DNA from: Microbulbifer agarilyticus S89 | Lineage (GTDB): Bacteria > Pseudomonadota > Gammaproteobacteria > Pseudomonadales > Cellvibrionaceae | Direction: 5' to 3' | DNA: 64,000 nucleotides | Assembly (NCBI RefSeq): GCF_000220505.1 | Contig: NZ_AFPJ01000034.1 | Span: 1-64,000, forward strand | Shown: positions 46,126 to 55,350 of the stretch, one piece after another | Position numbering within the stretch: position 1 is the first letter of the stretch | Layout: each line of letters opens with the position of its first letter | The notes under the pieces: generated by a model | Seen by the model: only the letters and a program-made list of their open reading frames with translations | Database searches by the model: none | What the model was told of the DNA's origin: nothing | Program-made: the position numbers and the translations under genes

Positions 46126-46719
46126 TTACTCCTCGAATCCGCCAAACAGACTGCTGTCGATCAAATCGCACAGACAGAAAAGTATTAATAATTGGACCTG
46201 GTGCACCTCTGCAGCAACCGCCGACGGTACCCGCAGTTCAATATCGTGTACGTCCAACAGTGCGGTGCAATCACCATCGGACTCGCCACCGGTCAGCGCC
46301 AGTACCCCCATATCGCGGTCGTGCGCGGCGCGGATGGCTTGCACCAGGTTGGAATCCTGGCCGTCAGTGCTGACGATCACCAGCAAATCACCGGGCTGCC
46401 CCAGCGCGCGAATCTGGCGCGCGTAAGATTCGGCCCGGCCGTGGTTGCCGGCCACGGTACCGGTGGTTACCGCATCGCCATTCAGTGCAATAGCCGGCAG
46501 CCCCGGTCGCTCGCGTTCAAAGCCACCCATTAATTGGGCAGAAAAGCTTTGCGCGAGCGCGCCACTGAGACCGTTGCCACAGATCAGGAGCTTATTTTCG
46601 GCCAGCAGGGTATGCACGATCATTTCGCTGGCTTCGGCAATGTAGGGTGCCAAAAGTTCACCGGCATTCATGGTGGCTTCAATGCTGCGGTGAAACAGGG
46701 TTACCACTCTCTGTTCCAT
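46126..46719 (-). CDS. diaA: SIS-domain protein DiaA
   Basis: A 197-residue SIS-fold protein related to phosphoheptose isomerase (ICGNGLSGALAQSFSAQLMGGFERERPGLPAIAL). Placed between yraN and dolP, it corresponds to DiaA, which binds DnaA and times replication initiation. GmhA function is less likely because the genome context is the yraN-dolP cluster. Confidence 0.87.
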   Translation of the reverse strand: MEQRVVTLFHRSIEATMNAGELLAPYIAEASEMIVHTLLAENKLLICGNGLSGALAQSFSAQLMGGFERERPGLPAIALNGDAVTTGTVAGNHGRAESYARQIRALGQPGDLLVIVSTDGQDSNLVQAIRAAHDRDMGVLALTGGESDGDCTALLDVHDIELRVPSAVAAEVHQVQLLILFCLCDLIDSSLFGGFEE

Positions 46720-46750
46720 GTACTGTGTGTATTCCTGTGAGTGAGACTAT

Positions 46751-47110
46751 TTATTGCCCGAAGGCATTTTGTATCCAGTCAATGTTGAGTGGTTCATCAC
46801 CGACGCCGCGCTCGATCGTCACAACGTCGAAACGGCAGGGGCAATCCAATCTGCGTAATTGCAGGTAGCCGTTGGCCGTGGTCAGTAATTTTCGCTGTTT
46901 TCGATAGTCAATGGAAAGCCCGGCGCCACCAAAAGTCCGGTTGCGCCGGTAGCGCACCTCGACAAACACCAGGGTATTACCATCCCGTGCGATCAAATCA
47001 ATTTCGCCGAAGCGCCCGCGAAAGTTGCGCTCCACGATACGCAGGCCCGCGGCAATCAGGTGCCGCTCGGCCTGCGCTTCCATCTGGTTGCCGATACTGG
47101 TGGTGTCCAT
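46751..47110 (-). CDS. yraN: UPF0102 protein YraN
   Basis: A 119-residue protein of the UPF0102 family with a restriction-endonuclease-like core (FRGRFGEIDLIARDGNTLVFVEVRYR) that includes the acidic and Lys/Arg-type catalytic positions. Function unproven; a nuclease role is inferred from the fold. It lies between lpoA and diaA. Confidence 0.92.
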   Translation of the reverse strand: MDTTSIGNQMEAQAERHLIAAGLRIVERNFRGRFGEIDLIARDGNTLVFVEVRYRRNRTFGGAGLSIDYRKQRKLLTTANGYLQLRRLDCPCRFDVVTIERGVGDEPLNIDWIQNAFGQ

Positions 47111-47179
47111 GAAATTCCCTTTCGATGGATGTCGGTGGATGTGTGTCAGCGAGCGCCCATTAACCCTCAGCTCTAATCC

Positions 47180-49042
47180 TCAGTTCTGCGTAATGGGTAC
47201 CGGCGCTCCCCTATTGATGCGCGCCCAGATCTGCTCGCGCACAATGCGACCGTCCCCACTCAGGCTGAGTGCGCCAGTCAGTCCGTATACCTGTTGGTCC
47301 GGAAACTGGCGCAGCATCGGCAGGCGCGGGTACAGGCGGAACGCATCGGCGCCCAGCGCATACAGGCGGGCAAAGGCCGGTGCGGGCGCTGCCTGCTTGA
47401 CGATGTTCTGCTTGGTTTCGTTATCGTCCTCAAACAGCCACGGCAGTGCGGTAAAGCGCACGCCGTTGAGGTCTCGGTCCCGCTGGCGGTCGATATTGCC
47501 GGCAAAGATCTGTGAAGTGGAGTAAACCGGTAGTTCGCCGGCATAGAAGAACGACAGCATTGGTTTAATCTGGCGCGCCTGCTGGGGCTGTGCCAGTACA
47601 AACAGCATGTCGACATCGCCGCGGCGGCGCGGGGTGAACTTGAGCGGGGTCGACAGGGCACTGCGCAGGGCGCGCTCACGCTCTTTGCTCTCAGGAATCA
47701 GCAGGGCATCGCTCACCAGCTGCGAGAAGTTGGAATTATCCCGGTAGTTGCGGCTGACGCTCACCGTGCCGCCGAGGCGGTTCCACTCTTCGGTGAATGC
47801 GGTGAGTCCGCGCTGGCCCCAGCCCGATTCGGGGGCCAGGATCATGGCCTGGCGATGGCCCTGGCGGAAAGCCTGTTGGGCGACCTGGCGCGCTTCATCT
47901 TCGATCGCGAGGCCAAATTGCACCAAGTCGTCGCTCAAGCGGCCCTCATCGCCGTAGTTCAGGGCGAGGGTAGCCACCGGCAGCTTCTCAGTGGCGAGTA
48001 GATTGGCCACCTTGCTCTTGTCGAGGGGGCCAACGATCGCCTGGGCACCGCCGTTGACGGCGGCCTGGTAAATCTCTTCGAAGGGCTGTTCGGTACCGGT
48101 GTCATACACCTGCACCTGCGGTGTGGGCGCACCGGCGTCCAGCGCGCTGTAGTAGGCCGCCATAAATCCATCGCGAATGGCGCGGCCGGCGGAACCCAGC
48201 GGGCCGGACAGTGGCAGCAGCAAGGCGACATTTTGTGCCGGTTGCGCGGCCAGTTGCTCCAGTAGCTGCAGGGCCTGCGGCGGGTGGCTGACCGCGGGGT
48301 GGGTCGGCCACTGCTGGCGCCAGCGGCTCAGCTCGGTCAGCTGGGTACTGATATCGGCCTGGGTGTCGCGGCCGATCAGTGCCAGCTGGTACCAGGCGCG
48401 CATCTGCGGTGACAGGCTTTCGTCGGCGCGCGCGCGCAGTTCGGCGGAGGGCAGCTGGGTCAGTAGCTGCCACAGGCCATCGTTGTTGGTTGTGGTTGCC
48501 TGGTCGTCCAGGGGCAGGCCGGAGATGCGCTGTCGCTCCTGGATGCCGCTGTCGATATCGCCCATCAGGCCCCACAGGTCCGCGCGCAGGTTGCGCAGCG
48601 GCAGGGCGGTGGCGGCCGGGATCTCAAACCAGGACTGTTCCAGTCGGGGTGCGCTTACCAGGTCCAGAGCGGTGAAAAATTCGTCGTCCGCCGCCAGCGC
48701 GCTACCGTAGACTTGCGCGTACTGGGCGTATTCCGCGTTGGTCAGCTGTTCCGGGTCGATACTGCTGGCGGTCTGCAGAACCGTCGCGTTATCGCCCAAT
48801 CCGTATAGAATGGCGGCCGCCTGCAGCTGTGCCTGGTCCTTTTGCGGCGAAGGCAGCTGGCGCGCCTCGCTCAGCAGGCGAATGGCGCTCTGGCGGTTGG
48901 CGGTTTCCGCGTCGCTGGGCGCGGCGGCAACCGGGGTGCCGGGCTGGGTACTGGGTGTCTGGCAGCCGGCCAGGGCCAGCGCCAGAGTGCCTGCAGCCAG
49001 GCTATTCAACAGGAAGGGGATGCGCCGGGAAAGGGCGGACAT
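47180..49042 (-). CDS. lpoA: Penicillin-binding protein activator LpoA
   Basis: An outer-membrane lipoprotein of about 620 residues that stimulates PBP1a. Signal peptide and lipobox LALAGC (Cys27) come first, then a TPR-like N-domain (about 40-270) and a periplasmic-binding-protein-like C-domain beginning NVALLLPLSGPLGSAGRAIRDGF. ATG at 49042 follows a GGGAGAAG ribosome site. Divergent from rsmI, as in other gammaproteobacteria. Confidence 0.93.
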   Translation of the reverse strand: MSALSRRIPFLLNSLAAGTLALALAGCQTPSTQPGTPVAAAPSDAETANRQSAIRLLSEARQLPSPQKDQAQLQAAAILYGLGDNATVLQTASSIDPEQLTNAEYAQYAQVYGSALAADDEFFTALDLVSAPRLEQSWFEIPAATALPLRNLRADLWGLMGDIDSGIQERQRISGLPLDDQATTTNNDGLWQLLTQLPSAELRARADESLSPQMRAWYQLALIGRDTQADISTQLTELSRWRQQWPTHPAVSHPPQALQLLEQLAAQPAQNVALLLPLSGPLGSAGRAIRDGFMAAYYSALDAGAPTPQVQVYDTGTEQPFEEIYQAAVNGGAQAIVGPLDKSKVANLLATEKLPVATLALNYGDEGRLSDDLVQFGLAIEDEARQVAQQAFRQGHRQAMILAPESGWGQRGLTAFTEEWNRLGGTVSVSRNYRDNSNFSQLVSDALLIPESKERERALRSALSTPLKFTPRRRGDVDMLFVLAQPQQARQIKPMLSFFYAGELPVYSTSQIFAGNIDRQRDRDLNGVRFTALPWLFEDDNETKQNIVKQAAPAPAFARLYALGADAFRLYPRLPMLRQFPDQQVYGLTGALSLSGDGRIVREQIWARINRGAPVPITQN

Positions 49043-49077
49043 ATTCTTCTCCCACAAAACTTATTCTGGAGTGAACT

Positions 49078-49920
49078 ATGGGGCTTGATACAGCGGTGCT
49101 ATATATCGTCGCGACGCCCATTGGCAATTTGGCTGATATGGTACCGCGAGCCGTTGAAGTTCTACAATCCGCTGATTTGGTGGCGGCGGAAGACACCCGT
49201 CACAGTCAGAGACTTTTTTCCCATTTTTCCATCGATACCCCCCTGGTTGCGTACCATGACCACTCGGACGATCAGCGTACCAACAATATTCTCGAGCGTC
49301 TGGCGCAAGGGCAGACGGTGGCACTTATTTCCGATGCCGGTACCCCGCTGATCTCTGACCCCGGCTACCGGCTGGTGCGCGATGCCCGTGAACAGGGTTT
49401 TCAGGTGGTTCCCATTCCCGGGCCCTGCGCCTTTGTTGCCGCACTGTCCGCTGCCGGGTTGCCCAGCGACCGCTTCTCCTTCGAGGGGTTTCTGCCAGCG
49501 AAATCGCAGGCGCGGGCCAAGGCGCTGGGTGCCCTGGCCGGAGAAACGCGCACCATGGTGTTCTATGAAGCGCCCCACCGGGTGCTGGATACCCTTGAGG
49601 CCATGGCGGAAAGCTTTGGCGGCGAGCGCGAGGCGGTGATCGCGCGCGAGCTGACCAAGGCCTTTGAGACGATCCAGTTGCTGCCGCTTGCCGAGCTGGT
49701 GGAGTGGGTGCGCGCAGACAGTAACCAGCAGCGGGGCGAGATCGTGCTGCTGGTGCGGGGCGCTGTGGAATCAAAAACCGCGGAGCTGGATGCGGAGTCA
49801 GAGCGGGTGATGAAGTTGCTGCTGGCCGAGCTGCCCCCCAAGCGCGCTGCGGCGCTGGCGGCGGAGATCACCGGCGTAAACAAAAAGGCGCTGTACAACT
49901 GGTCACTGGCACAGAAATAG
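49078..49920 (+). CDS. rsmI: 16S rRNA 2'-O-methyltransferase RsmI (C1402)
   Basis: A 280-residue SAM-dependent methyltransferase of the tetrapyrrole-methylase fold: LYIVATPIGNLADM, AEDTRHSQRL, SDAGTPLISDPG and IPGPCAFVAALSAAGLP, ending with the C-terminal helix GVNKKALYNWSL. Together with RsmH, encoded 3 kb away, it modifies C1402. Confidence 0.96.
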   Translation: MGLDTAVLYIVATPIGNLADMVPRAVEVLQSADLVAAEDTRHSQRLFSHFSIDTPLVAYHDHSDDQRTNNILERLAQGQTVALISDAGTPLISDPGYRLVRDAREQGFQVVPIPGPCAFVAALSAAGLPSDRFSFEGFLPAKSQARAKALGALAGETRTMVFYEAPHRVLDTLEAMAESFGGEREAVIARELTKAFETIQLLPLAELVEWVRADSNQQRGEIVLLVRGAVESKTAELDAESERVMKLLLAELPPKRAAALAAEITGVNKKALYNWSLAQK

Positions 49921-49995
49921 CGAAACTCGGGTATTGGGCGCCCGCCCGCGAATTTGTCTTGCATCCCGCACCCCCGGTCTTTAACCTTCGCGCCC

Positions 49996-50368
<373 letters not shown>

Positions 50369-50380
50369 ACCAAATTCCAT

Positions 50381-50419
50381 GCTGCCTTGCCCGTCGGAGT
50401 TCACTTCGACAGGGGCAGC
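50381..50419 (+). terminator. Hairpin following rnpB
   Basis: GCTGCC (50381-50386) pairs with GGCAGC (50414-50419), with a second GTCG/CGAC pairing inside. No long T-run follows. Confidence 0.55.
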
Positions 50420-50425
50420 CAGCTA

Positions 50426-50452
50426 GCCTATCTAAATCTTGCCTATCTAAAT
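50426..50452. repeat. 12-bp direct repeat GCCTATCTAAAT
   Basis: Two exact copies, 50426-50437 and 50441-50452, with a 15-base period. Located between rnpB and cysH; significance unknown. Confidence 0.7.
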
Positions 50453-50463
50453 ATCGCTAATTG

Positions 50464-50483
50464 GTGGCCCCTGGGCGGGCCAC
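50464..50483 (-). terminator. Hairpin downstream of cysH
   Basis: GTGGCCC and GGGCCAC (50464-50470, 50477-50483) around a six-base loop. It lies 28 bases after the cysH stop on the minus strand; no T-run. Confidence 0.5.
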
Positions 50484-50511
50484 TGTTTGTGCGGGCGGGT
50501 GGGGCAAGGCG

Positions 50512-51186
50512 TTACTTTTGCAGTAACAACCCACACTCGCGGTGCTCCTCGCCCTTGGTCGGGTCGAAGTACACATCATTATCCGGCAGATCATTCTCGT
50601 ACACGTACTCTTCCACATCAATTTCCTTGAGGTGGAACATGGGGGCTACGCGAATGGTGCCGTGGTTACCCTTGGTAAACACGTCCAAACCCTTGCGGTG
50701 TGCGTTTTGATCGTGACGGATGCCATTCAGCCACACGTCCGGCTTCAGCTCTTCCATGGCGCGGTTAAACGGTTCCAGCTTTACCGTGCGCGAGAAGAAA
50801 TCGTGCTCCGGAGTGTCCAGTGGCGGAATGCCGCCGTACACCGCGTTGTAATGCGCCGCAGACATCTTGGGTGAGTAGGTGTACAGATTCAGGTCCAGAA
50901 GCTTGATGACCTTCTCGATGTGGCGGTAGGTTTCCGGCGTGTTATAGCCGTGATCCACCCAGATAACCGGGATGTCCGGCTTGGCGCGGGTTACCAGGTG
51001 GAGAAATGCAATGGCCAGGGGGCGGAAATTGGTGAAGACCACAGGGTTTTGCGCCTCGGCGATGGTGAACTCCATGATTTCACTGGGCTTGCTGTCTTTG
51101 AAGCGCTGGTTGAGAGCGTCCAGGTCGGCACCGTGATGGAAGGTGCGGGCGGCGCTTTGCGTGCTCAGTCCTGCTGAAAGGCCCAT
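50512..51186 (-). CDS. cysH: Phosphoadenosine phosphosulfate reductase-like protein
   Basis: A 224-residue CysH-family protein that should reduce PAPS to sulfite with thioredoxin. The C-terminal catalytic motif ECGL is present (Cys218). The extra Cys pairs of Fe-S APS reductases are absent, which favours the PAPS type. The middle is well conserved (PDIPVIWVDHGYNTPETYRHI; WLNGIRHDQNAHR). The normally conserved PP-loop SSSFG-like segment is FTNFRP here, a marked departure. It stands alone between rnpB and mraZ; sat is 18 kb away. Confidence 0.8.
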   Translation of the reverse strand: MGLSAGLSTQSAARTFHHGADLDALNQRFKDSKPSEIMEFTIAEAQNPVVFTNFRPLAIAFLHLVTRAKPDIPVIWVDHGYNTPETYRHIEKVIKLLDLNLYTYSPKMSAAHYNAVYGGIPPLDTPEHDFFSRTVKLEPFNRAMEELKPDVWLNGIRHDQNAHRKGLDVFTKGNHGTIRVAPMFHLKEIDVEEYVYENDLPDNDVYFDPTKGEEHRECGLLLQK

Positions 51187-51618
51187 GCTGAAAAATTCCT
51201 GCTGAAAATTGGATATGGCAAAGCTACAGCGACTTATCCGGTATTAAAAATAATAAAAGCTGATTTTTATATGCCCCTACGTTCTATTGGCTTGGCTGGT
51301 ACTGTGTCACTGGTGCGGGCGGGCCGGCGCTGAATCCGTGGGTGAGTCGATAGCTGGCGGAAAATTCGCCATTCGGCGTCAAAATCCTCTTTAACTATTC
51401 CCCGTATCCTCAAGAGAGGTTAGCGTCCACTCACGTCGGTGATTTCTGATGCCTGTCATGGCGCTCTGGCACGAAGTTAAAGTGGTTTGTTAGGTTGGCA
51501 AAGTAAGTGCTTGCTTTGCAGATCTTTTGTTCCCCCTTGTGGGCGCCTGAAATGTGACCACTTCGCCTGTAGGCCGCGAAATTACTGGGCCCTTTCTCGT
51601 TTTCTCCCCTCTATTTCC
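51187..51618. other. Intergenic region between cysH and mraZ, no gene seen
   Basis: About 430 bases without a supported gene. An AT-rich patch at 51243-51272 is the likely cysH promoter. I could not match the rest to a known RNA or riboswitch. Confidence 0.5.
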
Positions 51619-51646
51619 TTGACTTTGCTTCACTCAGATTTATAGT
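51619..51646 (+). promoter_or_regulatory. Sigma-70 promoter of mraZ and the dcw cluster
   Basis: TTGACT at 51619-51624 and TATAGT at 51641-51646, with a 16-base spacer. The predicted start, near 51653, falls at the edge of the GTGG repeat array. Confidence 0.75.
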
Positions 51647-51653
51647 GTCGTAG

Positions 51654-51711
51654 GTGGAGAAAAGTGGAAAATTGTGGGTGATTGTGGAGTTCAGGTGGAT
51701 GTGAGTGGTTG
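51654..51711 (+). promoter_or_regulatory. MraZ-box operator array, six GTGG repeats
   Basis: GTGG occurs at 51654, 51664, 51674, 51684, 51695 and 51705: 10-base spacing except one 11-base step. The boxes read GTGGAGA, GTGGAAA, GTGGGTG, GTGGAGT, GTGGATG and GTGGTTG. MraZ binds direct repeats of this kind at a similar helical period upstream of its own gene. The position just downstream of the promoter fits autorepression. Confidence 0.8.
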
Positions 51712-51805
51712 TTTACTCAGATTTGCCAGCCGTTCAGCGCCATCCAACCACTTTTTTGATTAATAACTGTGCACTCAACACGAGAAACCGAGCAGCGGCA
51801 GATTC

Positions 51806-52249
51806 ATGTATCTGGGTAGCCACGCAATCAATATGGATGCCAAGGGGCGTCTGGCGATTCCGGCGCGAGTAAGAGACTCGCTGCTGGAGGATTGTGATGG
51901 TCGTCTGGTTGTGACGGCGCATACGGAAGAGCGCTGTTTACTCGTCTATCCTGATGCACAGTGGCGCGAAATTCTTCCAAAGATTGAGGCGCTGTCCAGT
52001 TTCAACAAAGTGGCGCGGCGCGCCCAGCGACTATTGATCGGATATGCCTGTGAATTACAGGTCGACGCCAATGGCCGGGTGCTGATTCCGCCCACCCTGC
52101 GCGAGTACGCCGGGCTTGAGAAAAAGCTGATGCTAGTGGGGCAGGGCAAGAAACTGGAGTTGTGGAGCGAAGACCGCTGGATGCATTGGCTCGACGACAG
52201 CGAAGGGGATGGTGAGATGCCCGAAGAGATGGCCTCGCTTTCCCTGTAA
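51806..52249 (+). CDS. mraZ: Transcriptional regulator MraZ
   Basis: A 147-residue protein with two SpoVT-AbrB-like domains, each with the DxxGR core ([32 protein letters not shown]). It forms ring oligomers that bind the repeated boxes upstream and represses the dcw cluster. First gene of that cluster. Confidence 0.96.
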   Translation: MYLGSHAINMDAKGRLAIPARVRDSLLEDCDGRLVVTAHTEERCLLVYPDAQWREILPKIEALSSFNKVARRAQRLLIGYACELQVDANGRVLIPPTLREYAGLEKKLMLVGQGKKLELWSEDRWMHWLDDSEGDGEMPEEMASLSL

Positions 52250-52278
52250 TCGAATTTAATCAAACGCAGGAGAAAGGG

Positions 52279-53214
52279 GTGTCCCAGGATCTGCATCGCA
52301 GTGTGTTGTTACGCGAGGCTGTGGACGCCCTGGTGGTGGACCCTGACGGCTTTTATATAGACGGTACTTTTGGGCGTGGTGGTCACAGTGCACTGGTACT
52401 GGAGCAGCTCGGGGGTGCCGGTAGCCTGCTGGCAGTGGATAAGGATCCACAAGCCATTGCCTACGCCGGTGAGCGTTTTGCTGGGGAGTCGCGTTTCGCG
52501 ATCTGGCATGGTTCGTTTGCCGACATGGATCAGGCGGCGGCAGGTAGGGAAGGGCAAGTATCCGGCATCCTGCTGGACCTGGGCGTTTCCTCACCGCAGC
52601 TGGACCAGGCCGAGCGCGGCTTCAGCTTTATGCAGGACGGACCGCTGGATATGCGTATGGACACCAGCCGTGGCATGAGCGCCGCCGATTGGGTTAACAC
52701 GGAATCCGAGGCCGAAATGGCGCGGGTGTTTAAGGAGTATGGCGAAGAGCGCTTTGCACGTCGTATGGCGGCGGCCATTGCCAGGCGCCGGGCAGAAAAG
52801 CCATTTGAGCGCACGCTTGACCTGGCGGAAGTGGTGAAGGCGGCGAACCCTGCCTGGGAAAAGGGGAAACACCCGGCGACACGCGTGTTCCAGGCAATAC
52901 GCATACATATAAATGGTGAGTTGGACGACCTGTATCAGGCATTGGACAAGTCGCTGCAGTTGTTAAAGCCCGGTGGGCGTCTGGTCATTATCAGCTTCCA
53001 CTCACTGGAAGATCGTATCGTGAAGCGCTTTATTCGCGAGCAAGAAAAGGGGCCACAATTGCCGCGCGGTTTGCCGGTAATGGACAGCCAGATCACCAAG
53101 ACACTTCGCTCTGTGGGTAAGGCGGTCAAGGCGGAAGCCCAAGAAGTCGGTGAGAACGTCCGCTCCAGAAGTGCGGTGATGCGAGTGGCCGAGCGGCTGC
53201 CGAGTCGGGCGTAA
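52279..53214 (+). CDS. rsmH: 16S rRNA N4-cytosine-1402 methyltransferase
   Basis: A 311-residue SAM methyltransferase (MraW). Motifs [47 protein letters not shown] and [21 protein letters not shown] start with AGGAGAAAGG upstream. Partner of RsmI for the C1402 double methylation. Confidence 0.96.
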   Translation: MSQDLHRSVLLREAVDALVVDPDGFYIDGTFGRGGHSALVLEQLGGAGSLLAVDKDPQAIAYAGERFAGESRFAIWHGSFADMDQAAAGREGQVSGILLDLGVSSPQLDQAERGFSFMQDGPLDMRMDTSRGMSAADWVNTESEAEMARVFKEYGEERFARRMAAAIARRRAEKPFERTLDLAEVVKAANPAWEKGKHPATRVFQAIRIHINGELDDLYQALDKSLQLLKPGGRLVIISFHSLEDRIVKRFIREQEKGPQLPRGLPVMDSQITKTLRSVGKAVKAEAQEVGENVRSRSAVMRVAERLPSRA

Positions 53215-53217
53215 CAA

Positions 53218-53490
53218 ATGTCGACGAAGAAGCTGTGGCTGTTGGTGCTGTGGGCGCTGGTAATGGTATCCGCCCTGGGTGTAGTGCACACCACGCACCA
53301 GAGCCGGGTGTTGACCGCCCAGCTGGAACAGGCGCAGCGCTATCGAGATGAACTGCGCTACGAACAGGAACGTTTGTTGCTGGAGCGCGGCGCCTGGTCC
53401 GCGTACAGCCGTATCGAGCAGGTTGCGAAGGAAAAGCTGGAAATGCACGCGCCGGGTCCCTCCGAGCGGGTGTTGGTGTCGAAGAATTAG
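53218..53490 (+). CDS. ftsL: Cell division protein FtsL
   Basis: A 90-residue bitopic protein: a short cytoplasmic N-terminus, a TM helix (LWLLVLWALVMVSALGVV) and a periplasmic coiled coil (LTAQLEQAQRYRDELRYEQERLLLE). Partner of FtsB and FtsQ in activating FtsWI. It starts 3 bases after rsmH. Confidence 0.92.
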   Translation: MSTKKLWLLVLWALVMVSALGVVHTTHQSRVLTAQLEQAQRYRDELRYEQERLLLERGAWSAYSRIEQVAKEKLEMHAPGPSERVLVSKN

Positions 53491-53580
53491 ATGGTTGGGA
53501 ATGTGTTTTGGCGCAGTGTCAAAGCAGTTGAGCCAAAACAATAGATAAAGAAGAAATAGGGTCAGGGGAAGGTCGCCACT

Positions 53581-55350
53581 ATGGGTGCCGTCAAAAAGCA
53601 GCAACAACAGCCGGGTATTGCCCGCTGGCGCTTCGCGCTGGTGGCCGGTTTGCTGTGCCTGCTTGCCGCAGCCCTGGTGGTTCATTTGGCAGGGCTGCAG
53701 GTATTGCCCGAGCAAGATAAAGGCTATCGGTTCCTGCAGGACCAAGGGCGCGCACGCACCATTCGCACGGAAGAAATAGCTGCCTATCGCGGCAGTATTG
53801 TCGACCGTAACGGCGAGTTGCTGGCGGTGAGCACGCCGGTGCACACCATCTGGGCAAACCCCCAACTGTTGAAAGAAGCAAGCGCGGACCAGTTGCGTCT
53901 TCTCGCATCAACGCTCGGCACGCCAGCGGCCCGTCTTGCAGAGCGCCTGAAAAAGTATCGCAACAAAGGATTTATGTACCTGCGTCGCCATATGACCCCG
54001 GAGGGCGCGCAAAAGGTATTGGCTTTGGATCTGGCCGGGGTATACAGCAAGAAAGAGTATCGGCGTTTTTATCCGGCGGGCGAAGTGACTGCCCAGCTGC
54101 TGGGCTTTACTAATATCGACGACCTTGGTCAGGAAGGGTTGGAGCTTGCTTACGAGCAGTCCCTGGCTGGTGAGCCCGGTAAGCGCCAGGTGATGAAGGA
54201 CCTGAAGGGGCGCGTGGTACGGGACCTGGCGGTTCAGCAGGAGGCACGTCCGGGGCGGGACTTGCAGCTCACCATTGATATGCGTCTGCAATACCTCGCG
54301 TATCGCGAACTGAAAAAAGCTGTTGCGGAAAACGGCGCCGCGTCCGGCTACATGGTGATCCTCGATACCCAATCCGGCGACGTATTGGCGATGGCGAATC
54401 AACCATCGTTCAACCCGAACAATCGCGCTGGGGTTAAGGCCGCCGCAATGCGCAACCGTGCGCTGATCGACCAGTTCGAGCCCGGCTCGACGATTAAGCC
54501 ACTGACCGCACTGGCGGCACTGGAGACTGGTCGCTGGCAGCCAAATACGCGAATCAATACCAGTCCCGGATATATCCGGTTGCCGGGAAAAACGTTGCTG
54601 GACCCGGTGAACTACGGCGAGATTGACCTCACCAAGGTCATTACCAAGTCGAGCCAGGTGGGTATTACCAAGGTGGCTATGGATCTGGAGCCCGAAACCT
54701 TGCGTGGACTTTTTTATCGCCTGGGACTGGGCGAGGCAGTTGGCAGCGGATTCCCCGGGGAGGCCCCGGGAATCCTGCCAACCAGGGATCGATGGCATCC
54801 CATTGAGCTAGCGAACTTTGCGTTCGGCTACGGTTTAACAGTGAACGCGGTGCAATTGGCTCAGGCCTACAGTGTGGTTGCAAGCGCCGGGCAAAAACGC
54901 CCGGTTTCGCTGATTTTGGAGCAGGGAAAAAACTCTGCCACAAGTGTTCCAGCGGAGCGTGTCGTGGATGCCGAGTTGGCGCGCAAAGTTGCCGCCATGC
55001 TGGAGACGGTAATCGGCCCCGAGGGCACGGGCAAGCACGCCGCGGTGGATGGTTACCGTGTGGCCGGAAAGACGGGCACCGTGCACAAGGTGGGCCGTGA
55101 GGGTTACGTCGACAACCGCTATCGCTCGGTGTTTGCCGGCTTTGTGCCTGTGGATAACCCGCGCCTTGCTGCGGTGGTAGTGATCGATGATCCCACCAAC
55201 ACTAAATATTACGGCGGTGAGGTGGCAGCGCCGGTATTTGGCAAAGTGATGACTGGCGCCATGCGCTTGCTGCAGGTACCGCCCGAACATATTCCGCCGG
55301 CTGAAGAGCAGCTGGCAAAGCAGCTGGACGAAAGAGGTACAACATCGTGA
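53581..55350 (+). CDS. ftsI: Penicillin-binding protein 3 (FtsI), septal transpeptidase
   Basis: A 589-residue class B PBP. The TM anchor is at about 16-38, the pedestal domain to about 220, then the transpeptidase. The nucleophile Ser303 and Lys306 are in STIKP, and the KTGT motif is at 497-500. The middle motif reads SSQ at 357-359 where SxN (SSN) is the rule. The stop overlaps the murE GTG start. It works with FtsW. Confidence 0.95.
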   Translation: MGAVKKQQQQPGIARWRFALVAGLLCLLAAALVVHLAGLQVLPEQDKGYRFLQDQGRARTIRTEEIAAYRGSIVDRNGELLAVSTPVHTIWANPQLLKEASADQLRLLASTLGTPAARLAERLKKYRNKGFMYLRRHMTPEGAQKVLALDLAGVYSKKEYRRFYPAGEVTAQLLGFTNIDDLGQEGLELAYEQSLAGEPGKRQVMKDLKGRVVRDLAVQQEARPGRDLQLTIDMRLQYLAYRELKKAVAENGAASGYMVILDTQSGDVLAMANQPSFNPNNRAGVKAAAMRNRALIDQFEPGSTIKPLTALAALETGRWQPNTRINTSPGYIRLPGKTLLDPVNYGEIDLTKVITKSSQVGITKVAMDLEPETLRGLFYRLGLGEAVGSGFPGEAPGILPTRDRWHPIELANFAFGYGLTVNAVQLAQAYSVVASAGQKRPVSLILEQGKNSATSVPAERVVDAELARKVAAMLETVIGPEGTGKHAAVDGYRVAGKTGTVHKVGREGYVDNRYRSVFAGFVPVDNPRLAAVVVIDDPTNTKYYGGEVAAPVFGKVMTGAMRLLQVPPEHIPPAEEQLAKQLDERGTTS

